From positions 62,001 to 126,000 of the forward strand of contig NZ_RFFL01000006.1 in the NCBI RefSeq assembly GCF_003696285.1: a DNA stretch of 64,000 bases. The letters run 5' to 3'. Origin of the DNA: Stutzerimonas nitrititolerans. GTDB lineage: Bacteria > Pseudomonadota > Gammaproteobacteria > Pseudomonadales > Pseudomonadaceae. The notes beneath the pieces were generated by a model that saw only the letters and a program-made list of their open reading frames with translations, was not told the origin of the DNA and searched no databases. Position numbers and translations under genes: made by a program. Positions within the stretch are counted from its first letter, which is position 1. The number at the start of each line of letters is the position of its first letter. Below are positions 1 to 7,350 of this stretch, piece by piece.

Positions 1-34
1 GCGCGCGAATCAGATAAGGGCGACTTGACGTCAT
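1..34 (-). CDS. sspB: ClpXP protease specificity-enhancing factor SspB (partial, N-terminus only)
   Basis: Only the first eleven codons lie in the window. They read [11 protein letters not shown], which matches the start of Pseudomonas SspB, the adaptor that tethers ssrA-tagged proteins to ClpXP. The ATG overlaps the sspA stop codon in an ATGA arrangement (31-34), the usual translationally coupled sspA-sspB operon. The remainder lies beyond the left edge, so nothing can be said about its integrity. Confidence 0.85.
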   Translation of the reverse strand, partial: MTSSRPYLIRA

Positions 35-663
35 GAGGGCCTCTCTTGGCGCATATCGCGCTCAACGGCGGAAAGACTGGCCTGGAAGGCCGCACGCGCG
101 AAATTGCGTTCCATGTAGTCGAGCATCGGCTTGGCCGCACCCGGCAACTCGATGCCGAGTCTGGGCAAACGCCAGAGGATAGGCAACAGGCAGCAGTCGA
201 CCAGACTGATTTCTTCGCTCATGAAATAGGCCATCTCGGCGAATATCGGCGACACCCCGGTCAGGCTCTCCCGCAGCTCCTTGCGCAACTGCAGCCGAAT
301 CGAGTCGCTGGTGCGGCTGTCGCCGATGCGATCGACCAGGGCGCACCAGTCGCGCTGGACGCGGTGCATCAGCAGGCGCGTATTGGCACGCGCCACCGGA
401 TAGACCGGCAATAACGGCGGGTGCGGATAACGCTCCTCAAGATACTCGGTAATCACGTTGGGCTCGTAGAGCGCCAAGTCACGATCCACCAGGGTAGGCA
501 CGCTGGAATACGGGTTCACCTCAGCCAGCTTGATCGGGCAGTGACCAGGCTCCACGTCGATGATATCGACACTGACGCCTTTCTCGGCGAGCACGAAACG
601 CACGCGATGGGAATAGTGGTCGGCGGGATCGGAATAACAGGCCAACCTGTTGGTTGCGGCCAT
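31..663 (-). CDS. sspA: Stringent starvation protein A
   Basis: The 210-residue protein has a glutathione-S-transferase fold: an N-terminal thioredoxin-like half ([22 protein letters not shown], with the SVPTLVD cis-proline loop near residues 54-60) and a helical C-terminal half. SspA binds RNA polymerase and alters promoter choice in stationary phase and starvation; the family lacks ordinary GST catalysis. A strong GAGGAGG ribosome site precedes the ATG. It forms a coupled operon with sspB and sits just downstream of petABC, separated from it by a terminator, as in other pseudomonads. Confidence 0.95.
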   Translation of the reverse strand: MAATNRLACYSDPADHYSHRVRFVLAEKGVSVDIIDVEPGHCPIKLAEVNPYSSVPTLVDRDLALYEPNVITEYLEERYPHPPLLPVYPVARANTRLLMHRVQRDWCALVDRIGDSRTSDSIRLQLRKELRESLTGVSPIFAEMAYFMSEEISLVDCCLLPILWRLPRLGIELPGAAKPMLDYMERNFARAAFQASLSAVERDMRQERPS

Positions 664-695
664 GGCCCCTCCTCACTTGAATTATCGAATAGCAG

Positions 696-725
696 AAAAA
701 AGCGCGCGCCCATGAGGGCGCGCGC
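696..725 (-). terminator. Rho-independent terminator of the petABC operon
   Basis: A perfect 10-bp GC-only stem (GCGCGCGCCC, loop TCAT, GGGCGCGCGC, read on the minus strand) is followed by six T. It lies 24 bases after the petC stop and before sspA, so it should separate the cytochrome bc1 transcript from sspAB. Confidence 0.9.
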
Positions 726-749
726 GATGTACCACGAAACAGCGGTCTG

Positions 750-1529
750 TCAGTGCACGTCTTTCCAGTACTCGCGCTTGAGCAAGTAGGCAAACACGAA
801 GAAGACGGCAAGGAACAGCAGCACGTAAGTGCCGATACGCTGGCTTTCCAGTTTCACCGGGTTGGCGGAGTAGGCCAGGAAGGTCACCAGATTCTTGATC
901 TTCTCGTCGTACTCGGCCTCGCTCAGCGTACCGGTACCCGGCTCGATGATTTTCTGATCACAAGCTTCCTGAGTGATCGGCGTACCGGTCAACGGATCGA
1001 ACTGCTTGCGACCATTCTCCACCACCTGAACCTGGGTGCACCCAACGATGCGGTTACCTTGCAACGGAGCGAGCACATGCGGCATGCCCACGTTCGGGAA
1101 CACTTCGTTGTTGACGCCGTAGGGACGCGCCGGGTCGACATAGAAGCTGCGCATGTAGGAGTACAGCCAGTCGTTGCCGCGCACGCGCGCAACCAGAGTC
1201 AGATCCGGCGGAGCAGCGCCGAACCAGCCCTTGGCGTCCTGGGGCTCCATGCCGATGCGCATGTGGTCGCCGATCTTGGCATCGCTGAAGACGACATTAT
1301 CCATCATCACTTCAGGCGGAATGCCCAGGTCGGTGGCGACGCGCTCGTAACGCTGGAACTTGGCGCTATGGCAGCCCATGCAGTAGTTGGCGAATGTCTT
1401 CAGGCCATCCTGCATGGCAGCCTTGTCGGTCAGGTCGATATCGACCTTGTCGAGCTCTACTGCCGGGCCTGCTGCAAAGGAGAAGGCCGGCAGAATTGCA
1501 AGAATCAATGCAGCAAATTGCTTTTTCAT
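750..1529 (-). CDS. petC: Ubiquinol-cytochrome c reductase, cytochrome c1 subunit
   Basis: The 259-residue protein begins with a cleavable signal peptide (MKKQFAALILAILPAFSFAA). The covalent heme c site CMGCH is at residues 50-54, with Met-containing loops (IGMEP, NVGMPHVL) that can supply the axial ligand. A single C-terminal membrane anchor (about 231-250) is followed by basic residues. It carries electrons from the Rieske centre to soluble cytochrome c in the periplasm. It is the last gene of petABC; its ATG overlaps the petB stop by one base (TGATG), implying coupled translation. Confidence 0.97.
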   Translation of the reverse strand: MKKQFAALILAILPAFSFAAGPAVELDKVDIDLTDKAAMQDGLKTFANYCMGCHSAKFQRYERVATDLGIPPEVMMDNVVFSDAKIGDHMRIGMEPQDAKGWFGAAPPDLTLVARVRGNDWLYSYMRSFYVDPARPYGVNNEVFPNVGMPHVLAPLQGNRIVGCTQVQVVENGRKQFDPLTGTPITQEACDQKIIEPGTGTLSEAEYDEKIKNLVTFLAYSANPVKLESQRIGTYVLLFLAVFFVFAYLLKREYWKDVH

Positions 1530-2740
1530 CAGCCATCCACCCTTTGCGGAACCACTTTGGTCTTCTCGATCTTGGTGTAGAACGGCATCAGGATGAAGTA
1601 GCCGAAGTAGATAGCTGTACAGATCCGCGATACCAGTGTGCGCTCAGGCGTCGGAGACAACACGCCAAGCACGCCGAGAATGATGAAAGAGATGCAGAAC
1701 ACCACCAGCGCGACCTTGCTCATCCAGCCCTTGTAGCGCATGGACTTAACCGGGCTGCGATCCAGCCACGGCAGGACGAACAGCACCGCGATGGCACCAC
1801 CCATGGCGATGACGCCGAGCAGCTTGTCCGGGACGGCACGCAGAATCGCGTAGTACGGGGTGAAGTACCAGACCGGCGCGATGTGCTCTGGTGTCTTCAG
1901 CGCGTTGGCTTCTTCAAAGTTCGGCTTCTCGAGGAAGTAACCACCCATTTCCGGGAAGAAGAACACCACGGCACAGAACACGAACAGGAACACCACCACA
2001 CCGACGATGTCTTTCACCGTGTAGTAGGGATGGAACGGAATACCGTCGAGCGGCACGCCGGCTTCATCCTTGGTTTTCTTGATGTCCACACCCAGCGGGT
2101 TGTTCGAGCCGACCTCATGCAGCGCCAGGATATGCAGCACCACCAGACCGAGAATCACTATCGGCAGGGCAATCACGTGCAGAGCGAAGAAGCGGTTCAG
2201 GGTGATGCCGGAGATCAGGTAGTCACCGCGAATCCACTGCGTCAGGTCACCGCCGATTACCGGAATGGCACCGAACAGCGAGATGATTACCTGGGCACCC
2301 CAGTAGGACATCTGACCCCAGGGCAGCAGATAGCCCATGAACGCCTCGGCCATCAGCGCGAGATAGATCATCATGCCGAAGATCCACACTAGCTCGCGCG
2401 GCTTCTGATAGGAGCCGTAGAGGATGCCGCGGAACATGTGCAGATACACCACCACGAAGAACGCCGAGGCTCCGGTGGAGTGCAGATAACGCAGGATCCA
2501 GCCGTACTCCACGTCGCGCATGATGTACTCGACGGAGGCGAAGGCGCCTTCGGCCGAAGGTTCGAAGCTCATCGTCAGCCAGATACCGGTCAGGATCTGG
2601 TTGACCAGCACCAGCAGTGCCAGGGAGCCGAAGAAGTACAGAACGTTGAAGTTCTTGGGCGCGTAATACTTGGACAGATGGTCTTCCCACATCTTGGTGG
2701 CGGGGAAGCGGGCATCAACCCATTCCATGAACTTGCTCAT
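1529..2740 (-). CDS. petB: Ubiquinol-cytochrome c reductase, cytochrome b subunit
   Basis: The 403-residue, multi-helix membrane protein holds the two b hemes and the quinol oxidation and quinone reduction sites of complex III. Typical blocks are visible: LHSTGASAFFVVVYLHMFRG and ALHVIALPIVILGLVVLHILAL around heme-ligand histidines, and PVWYFTPYYAILRA at the Qo site, where PVWY replaces the PEWY of many other bacteria. The fused N- and C-terminal halves make the full-length form. It overlaps petC by one base and touches the end of petA, so the three genes form one operon. Confidence 0.97.
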   Translation of the reverse strand: MSKFMEWVDARFPATKMWEDHLSKYYAPKNFNVLYFFGSLALLVLVNQILTGIWLTMSFEPSAEGAFASVEYIMRDVEYGWILRYLHSTGASAFFVVVYLHMFRGILYGSYQKPRELVWIFGMMIYLALMAEAFMGYLLPWGQMSYWGAQVIISLFGAIPVIGGDLTQWIRGDYLISGITLNRFFALHVIALPIVILGLVVLHILALHEVGSNNPLGVDIKKTKDEAGVPLDGIPFHPYYTVKDIVGVVVFLFVFCAVVFFFPEMGGYFLEKPNFEEANALKTPEHIAPVWYFTPYYAILRAVPDKLLGVIAMGGAIAVLFVLPWLDRSPVKSMRYKGWMSKVALVVFCISFIILGVLGVLSPTPERTLVSRICTAIYFGYFILMPFYTKIEKTKVVPQRVDG

Positions 2741-3333
2741 CAGGCGCTCTCCTGGTCCACACCGATGATGATCACATCATCCGTCTCGTACGAGTGCGGG
2801 GGTACTGGCAGGTTCAAGGGAGCCGGCTGCCCCTTGTAGACACGGCCAGCCATGTCGTATTTCGAGCCATGGCAGGGGCAGAAGTAACCACCCAGCCAGT
2901 CTGCGCCCAGATCGGCGGCGGCCACTTCCGGACGATAAGAAGGTGCACAGCCCAGGTGCGTGCAGAGCCCGACCAGGATCAGCAACTCAGGCTTGATCGA
3001 GCGGAACTTGGGATCGACATAAGCCGGCTGCTCCGATGCCTCGGACTGCGGATCGGCCACTGCGCCCTGGAGCTTGTCCAGGCCAGCCAGCGTCTCCTCG
3101 GTACGACGCACGACAAACACCGGCTGCCCGCGCCATTCGGCGACCATCTGCTGCCCCGGTTCAATCTTGCTGATATTTACCTTCACCGGTGCACCGGCCG
3201 CCTTGGCCTTGGCACTTGGGAACCACGATCCCACGAACGGGACCGCGGCACCCACCGCTCCTGCAGCACCCACCACCGAGGTGGCAGCCACAAGGAAGCG
3301 ACGCCGGCCAGCATTCACGCCGTCATTGCTCAT
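2740..3333 (-). CDS. petA: Ubiquinol-cytochrome c reductase, Rieske iron-sulfur subunit
   Basis: The 197-residue protein has the two Rieske cluster boxes: CTHLGC (C124, H126, C129) and CPCHGS (C152, C154, H155). The N-terminus carries an RRRFLV-type twin-arginine stretch before a hydrophobic segment (about 14-36), fitting Tat export with a retained anchor. The 2Fe-2S head takes one electron from quinol and passes it to cytochrome c1. It is the first gene of petABC; its last base is shared with the petB start (position 2740). Confidence 0.97.
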   Translation of the reverse strand: MSNDGVNAGRRRFLVAATSVVGAAGAVGAAVPFVGSWFPSAKAKAAGAPVKVNISKIEPGQQMVAEWRGQPVFVVRRTEETLAGLDKLQGAVADPQSEASEQPAYVDPKFRSIKPELLILVGLCTHLGCAPSYRPEVAAADLGADWLGGYFCPCHGSKYDMAGRVYKGQPAPLNLPVPPHSYETDDVIIIGVDQESA

Positions 3334-3386
3334 TCAGTCGTCTCCCATCAGTTTCTTATGACCCACCGAAGGCAGGCCTGTACTAC

Positions 3387-3415
3387 GTAAAATTGGGCCG
3401 CGAAAAATTCGCCAA
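3387..3415 (-). promoter_or_regulatory. Possible petABC promoter
   Basis: On the minus strand TTGGCG and TTTTAC are separated by 17 bases, 54 bases or more before the petA start. The -10 box is a poor match, so this is only a candidate; it lies in the sole gap that could hold a petABC promoter. Confidence 0.3.
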
Positions 3416-3533
3416 ATGGTAAAGAAAACCCCCTTTAAAGACAAGGCAATAAGCCGATACAAACCCGCCCAAAGCCGCGTAATGCGGGCTTCAGGCGGCG
3501 CGACAAGCTGTCGCAGGAATAAATCCAACGCAT

Positions 3534-3574
3534 AAAAAAACGCCCAGTCTCGTTGCAGAACTGGGCGTTTTTTT
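3534..3574. terminator. Bidirectional terminator between rpsI and petA
   Basis: The inverted repeat CGCCCAGT / ACTGGGCG (3541-3548 and 3560-3567) is flanked by seven A on the left and seven T on the right. It therefore works as an intrinsic terminator in both directions. On the minus strand it ends the rplM-rpsI transcript 12 bases after the rpsI stop. Confidence 0.92.
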
Positions 3575-3585
3575 GTGAAGCGGAA

Positions 3586-3978
3586 TTAGCGCTTCGAGTA
3601 CTGCGGACGCTTACGCGCTTTGCGCAGACCAACCTTCTTACGCTCGACTTCGCGGGCATCGCGAGTAACGAAACCGGCCTTGCGCAGTGCAGGACGCAGC
3701 GTTTCGTCGTATTCCATCAGCGCGCGAGTGATGCCGTGGCGGATTGCGCCAGCCTGACCACTCACACCACCACCGAGAACGGTGACGTAGACGTCGAACT
3801 TCTCACCGGTTTCAGTCAGCTCAAGCGGCTGACGAACAACCATCCGAGCAGTTTCACGACCGAAAAAGTTATCCAGCTCGCGGTTGTTGATGGAGATCTT
3901 GCCAGTACCCGGGCGCAGGAAAACGCGCGCGGTTGCAGTCTTGCGACGGCCAGTGCCGTAATTTTGAGTCGCCGACAT
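3586..3978 (-). CDS. rpsI: 30S ribosomal protein S9
   Basis: The 130-residue protein is the standard length for bacterial S9. It starts [15 protein letters not shown] and ends in the conserved basic tail [14 protein letters not shown], which reaches into the P site to contact tRNA. The middle holds the family block [19 protein letters not shown]. It follows rplM after 14 bases and is closed by a strong terminator, forming the usual L13-S9 operon. Confidence 0.98.
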   Translation of the reverse strand: MSATQNYGTGRRKTATARVFLRPGTGKISINNRELDNFFGRETARMVVRQPLELTETGEKFDVYVTVLGGGVSGQAGAIRHGITRALMEYDETLRPALRKAGFVTRDAREVERKKVGLRKARKRPQYSKR

Positions 3979-3992
3979 AATGAACTATTCCG

Positions 3993-4421
3993 TTAAATCT
4001 TCAGTTCTTGGGGCTGCTGAGCGGCGTGCGGGTGAACAGCACCCTTGTACACCTTCAGCTTACGATACATGTCGCGACCCAGCGGGTTCTTCGGCAGCAT
4101 GCCTTTTACCGCGGTCTCGATCACACGCTCGGGCGCCTTGGCGATCAACTTTTCAAAGCTGATCGACTTGATGCCACCCGGGAAACCGGAGTGGGAGTAA
4201 TAAATCTTGTCGGTGGTCTTGGCACCGGTAACACGCACTTGCTCGGCATTGATCACGACGATGTAGTCGCCGGTATCAACGTGAGGAGTGTATTCCGCCT
4301 TGTGCTTGCCACGCAGGCGGCTAGCGATTTCGGTTGCCAGACGACCCAGGGTCTGGCCGGCAGCGTCGACGACAAACCAGTCGCGCTTGACGGTTTCCGG
4401 TTTAGCAGTAAAAGTCTTCAT
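3993..4421 (-). CDS. rplM: 50S ribosomal protein L13
   Basis: The 142-residue protein matches the usual length of L13, with the signatures [35 protein letters not shown] and [22 protein letters not shown]13 is an early 50S assembly protein that binds 23S rRNA, and in enterobacteria it represses its own operon through the mRNA leader. A short hairpin (AGGGCGGCCCCT, about 4434-4446) sits in this leader just before the start. A good promoter lies at 4463-4491. rpsI follows in the same operon. Confidence 0.98.
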   Translation of the reverse strand: MKTFTAKPETVKRDWFVVDAAGQTLGRLATEIASRLRGKHKAEYTPHVDTGDYIVVINAEQVRVTGAKTTDKIYYSHSGFPGGIKSISFEKLIAKAPERVIETAVKGMLPKNPLGRDMYRKLKVYKGAVHPHAAQQPQELKI

Positions 4422-4462
4422 TCGATATAGCCTCAGGGGCCGCCCTGAAAATAAGACGGCGA

Positions 4463-4491
4463 ATCTTACTGAATGGTGCTCGCCCTGGCAA
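4463..4491 (-). promoter_or_regulatory. Sigma-70 promoter of rplM-rpsI
   Basis: On the minus strand TTGCCA (4486-4491) and TAAGAT (4463-4468) are spaced by exactly 17 bases, with the rplM ATG about 40 bases downstream. This is the clearest housekeeping-type promoter in the window. Confidence 0.65.
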
Positions 4492-4557
4492 GCCGGGGCA
4501 GCCGGAAACAGACGCTATCGGGGGCTCGGGTCAGCGCGTCCGCCACGGCAGTGGTTT

Positions 4558-4617
4558 GGTAGGCTAGGCATCCCCTACCGATGTTGTTGCGTCGACAGGC
4601 TAGGCATCCCTGGCGAC
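4558..4617. repeat. Two tandem hairpins sharing the core AGGCTAGGCATCCC
   Basis: The 14-base sequence AGGCTAGGCATCCC occurs at 4561-4574 and 4597-4610. In both copies it is the top of a hairpin, but the outer stems differ. Copy one is GGTAGG (4558-4563) pairing with CCTACC (4574-4579). Copy two is GTCGACAGG (4591-4599) pairing with CCTGGCGAC (4609-4617), with one central mismatch. The loop CTAGGCATC is the same in both. No T-run follows, so these are not ordinary terminators. Function unknown. Confidence 0.75.
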
Positions 4618-4814
4618 AGGCTGCGGAATTATCCCGATTGAGAGAAAAATAGCAAGCGACTTCGGGCTGCGAAGCGGCGTAATGCCGCCGCATGGCTGTA
4701 TATTCCTCGGCCCCGTGAACCATATTGGCGGTTTACAGTCGAGCGACTACGCACAAATCGCACCAACAGCCTCAGCCCAGCCCCGCCATCACCTCATCGG
4801 CACAAGGATCTTCC

Positions 4815-5852
4815 ATGGAACAGCGTCAACTCGGCCGTACCGACCTGCGCGTCAGCGCGCTCTGCCTGGGCACCATGACCTGGGGCGAACAGAACGATGA
4901 AACCCAAGCCTTCGCCCAGCTCGATCGGGCCAAGGCTGCGGGCGTGAACTTCATCGACACCGCCGAAATGTATCCTGTGCCGCCCCGCCCTGAAACCTAC
5001 GCGACCACCGAACGCTACATCGGCAACTATCTCAAGGCCCGCGGCGGCCGCGCGGACTGGATCATCGCCAGCAAGATCGCCGGCCCCGGAAACGGGATCA
5101 CTCATATCCGCGACGGCCAGCTGAAAATGGACCGTCGGCACATCACCGCTGCCCTGGATGCCAGCTTGCAGCGATTGCAGACGGACTGGATCGACCTCTA
5201 CCAGCTGCATTGGCCCGAGCGAAACACCAACTTCTTCGGCCAGCTAGGCTACCGTCATCGGGATGAGGAGTTCACCCCTCTCGAGGAAACCCTGGAGGCG
5301 CTCGACGAACAGATCAAGGCCGGCAAGATTCGCCACGTCGGCCTTTCCAACGAAACCCCCTGGGGCGCCATGAAGTTTCTACAGCTGGCGGAATCGCGCT
5401 GCTGGCCTCGAGCGGTCTCCATCCAGAACCCTTACAACCTGCTGAACCGAAGCTTCGAGGTAGGGCTGGCCGAAATCGCCATGCGCGAACAATGTGGATT
5501 GCTTGCCTATTCGCCACTGGCGTTCGGCATGTTGAGTGGCAAATACGAAGGAGACGCACGCCCTGCCAACGGACGGATCACGCTATTCAGCCGGTTTGCC
5601 CGCTACAGCAACCCACAGGCTCGGACAGCATGCTCGCGCTACGTTGCACTGGCACGCGAGCATGGTCTCGACCCGGCCCAGATGGCCCTGGCCTATGTGA
5701 CGCAACAACCCTTCGTGACCAGTAACATCATCGGCGCAACCAACCTCGAACAACTGGAGAACAACCTCGCGAGCCTGCAGGTACAGCTGTCCGAGGGCGT
5801 GCTGGAAGCCATAGAAGCCATCCATGTCGAACAACCCAACCCGGCACCCTGA
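4815..5852 (+). CDS. NADP(H)-dependent aldo-keto reductase, Tas family
   Basis: The 345-residue protein is the same length as E. coli Tas and has the (beta/alpha)8 barrel signatures of the family. The catalytic tetrad is visible as D48 (FIDTAEMY), Y53, K87 (SKIAG) and H132 (QLHWPERN). The C-terminal IGATNLEQLENNL block is the NADPH-binding region. It should reduce aldehydes or ketones with NADPH in the cytoplasm; the natural substrate is not evident. The ATG at 4815 is chosen because AAGGATC lies just upstream; the open frame extends 30 codons further without a better site. Confidence 0.9.
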   Translation: MEQRQLGRTDLRVSALCLGTMTWGEQNDETQAFAQLDRAKAAGVNFIDTAEMYPVPPRPETYATTERYIGNYLKARGGRADWIIASKIAGPGNGITHIRDGQLKMDRRHITAALDASLQRLQTDWIDLYQLHWPERNTNFFGQLGYRHRDEEFTPLEETLEALDEQIKAGKIRHVGLSNETPWGAMKFLQLAESRCWPRAVSIQNPYNLLNRSFEVGLAEIAMREQCGLLAYSPLAFGMLSGKYEGDARPANGRITLFSRFARYSNPQARTACSRYVALAREHGLDPAQMALAYVTQQPFVTSNIIGATNLEQLENNLASLQVQLSEGVLEAIEAIHVEQPNPAP

Positions 5853-5957
5853 TAGCGCCTTCCGATTGGGAATGAGTAATACGCATCATCACAAGGCCCG
5901 GGCCAGTCGCAACATGATTACGACCTGGCCACCGATGAAAATGAAAAAGGAGCAGCA

Positions 5958-6641
5958 GTGATTTCTGCCGAACTACTGGCCCCGTCCAGCATTTACACGG
6001 GCTGGTTCATTTATGGCCTCGCGCTGATCTGGGCGACCCTGCGCGCCCCATGGGTCGAACTATTCAGCGACAGCCGTCGCCAGCACATCCTGTTCGCCAC
6101 CATTCTGGCCATATTCATTCTATGGCTGGTACGGCGCGACTTCGAGTCAGGCCTGTCCTTTCACTTCATCGGACTGACCGCCGTCACGCTACTGCTGGAC
6201 TGGCCGCTGGCGATTCTCGCCGCCTTCCTGGCGCAGCTGGGGCTGACCGTGACCGGGCACCAGCACCTGCTGGCGCTAGGTATGAATGGTGTACTGCTGG
6301 TATTGATTCCGGTCGCGGTAACGGAAGCCTGCGCACAGCTGGTCGAGCGCAAACAGCCACGCAACCTGTTCGTGTTCATCTTCTTTTCCGGCTTCTTCCC
6401 GGCCGCGCTCGCCACCCTTCTTTGTGTGCTGGCCTCGCTGGTCGTGCTGTTGGTCGACGGTCGCTACCCGATGCCACCCTGGCTGGACGACTTCGCAGGC
6501 TACATATGGCTGATCATGTTCCCCGAAGCCTTCATCAACGGAACCGCCATCAGCGCATTGGTGGTCTATAAACCGGAGTGGCTGGAAACCTTCAACCGTA
6601 GCCGTTATCTGCAGGCGCCGTGGAAGGATGAGGAGTGGTGA
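5958..6641 (+). CDS. Multi-pass inner-membrane protein, COG3235-like (CbiM/ECF permease-like)
   Basis: The 227-residue protein has about six hydrophobic segments (near 13-28, 44-58, 70-97, 105-123, 137-165 and 178-199) and a short polar C-terminus. It resembles the uncharacterised Pseudomonas membrane proteins sometimes annotated as energy-coupling-factor permease-like; no EcfA or EcfT partner is nearby. The start is GTG at 5958, supported by AAAGGAG six bases upstream. It follows the aldo-keto reductase by 105 bases on the same strand. The substrate cannot be inferred. Confidence 0.75.
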   Translation: MISAELLAPSSIYTGWFIYGLALIWATLRAPWVELFSDSRRQHILFATILAIFILWLVRRDFESGLSFHFIGLTAVTLLLDWPLAILAAFLAQLGLTVTGHQHLLALGMNGVLLVLIPVAVTEACAQLVERKQPRNLFVFIFFSGFFPAALATLLCVLASLVVLLVDGRYPMPPWLDDFAGYIWLIMFPEAFINGTAISALVVYKPEWLETFNRSRYLQAPWKDEEW

Positions 6642-6783
6642 GAAAACAGGATGACTTACTACTCCTCAACGTCTCATCTGCCCTCATACGCATCTGCACC
6701 TAAAGCCTGCTTTTTTCAAGCTGAACAAAGCACTTCGCTTCCAGCTTCAACTGCATAAAGGTTCGACGCCTCGGGCTTTTAAA

Positions 6784-7350
6784 TCATCCATCCTGAAGGG
6801 CCAAGTATTTTTTTATATTATCAGCATTCTTGTAAGCACAGGTGACTACTCTACCCTCTTCCAAGTAAACCCCCTCGTAGCAGTTCTGCAGCGCGGCACT
6901 CGGATGATCTCCTGGAAAAAAATTCAACGATAACGTATCCCCTTCCAAAATAATGGGGAGCTCCATTACCGAGTATGAATACCCCTCAAAAAGCCGATTT
7001 GAAACCACGGTCTTCGTCAGCACGAACATGGACCTTCCAGCTCTGCCGGCGGATTTCCACTTGAAAAAAAACACTGAAGAAATCTGATCGCCCTCCACCT
7101 TCCAAACATACTTGAGGTCAGGAGCCAGCGGCCGCACTTGGATATAGTAAATCTCACCAGACGCCACGTGGTCATTTTTTATGCTCTCTTTGAAGTTATT
7201 CTTCAAAAATACAACAACTATCTTTTTATCCCGCTCAGAAACCACCACTGAAGGATGGAACTCTTCGACATAACGCGAATCACTACCAACTGCTATAGCA
7301 TCTACCATTACAAAAAAACCGATTAGAAGAGCAAGAACCTGCTTATACAT
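6784..7350 (-). CDS. Probable periplasmic immunity protein for the upstream T6SS effector
   Basis: I do not recognise the family. The 188-residue product starts with a signal peptide (MYKQVLALLIGFFVMVDAIA, likely cut near residue 20), followed by a beta-rich domain with only two cysteines, C157 and C171, that could form a disulfide. It lies directly after the hydrolase-like effector and its ATG (7350) overlaps the effector stop by eight bases, so the two are co-translated. T6SS effectors that attack peptidoglycan are normally followed by exported immunity proteins, which fits. The DNA is much AT-richer than the neighbours: the 60 bases from 7201 are 38% G+C by hand count. Immunity function is inferred from position and export only. 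Confidence 0.65.
   Translation of the reverse strand: MYKQVLALLIGFFVMVDAIAVGSDSRYVEEFHPSVVVSERDKKIVVVFLKNNFKESIKNDHVASGEIYYIQVRPLAPDLKYVWKVEGDQISSVFFFKWKSAGRAGRSMFVLTKTVVSNRLFEGYSYSVMELPIILEGDTLSLNFFPGDHPSAALQNCYEGVYLEEGRVVTCAYKNADNIKKYLALQDG

Larger units (their letters stand above)
4422..4814. other. Intergenic spacer between rplM and the aldo-keto reductase
   Basis: This 393-base divergent spacer has no convincing reading frame. It holds the rplM leader and promoter (4463-4491), the pair of related hairpins at 4558-4617, and an AT-richer stretch near 4627-4662 that may hold a rightward promoter. The reading frame of the reductase remains open back to 4725, but its only good ribosome site is at 4804-4810. 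Confidence 0.6.

Noticed and set aside
1394..2392. A 332-codon plus-strand open frame opposite petB
   Set aside because: It lies wholly over the certain cytochrome b gene, is rich in His/Glu/Arg as expected from an antisense shadow, and has no ribosome site.
6718..6747. AAGCTG/CAGCTT inverted repeat as a terminator for the immunity gene
   Set aside because: The stem is only six base pairs around an 18-base loop and is followed on the minus strand by A-rich, not T-rich, sequence.
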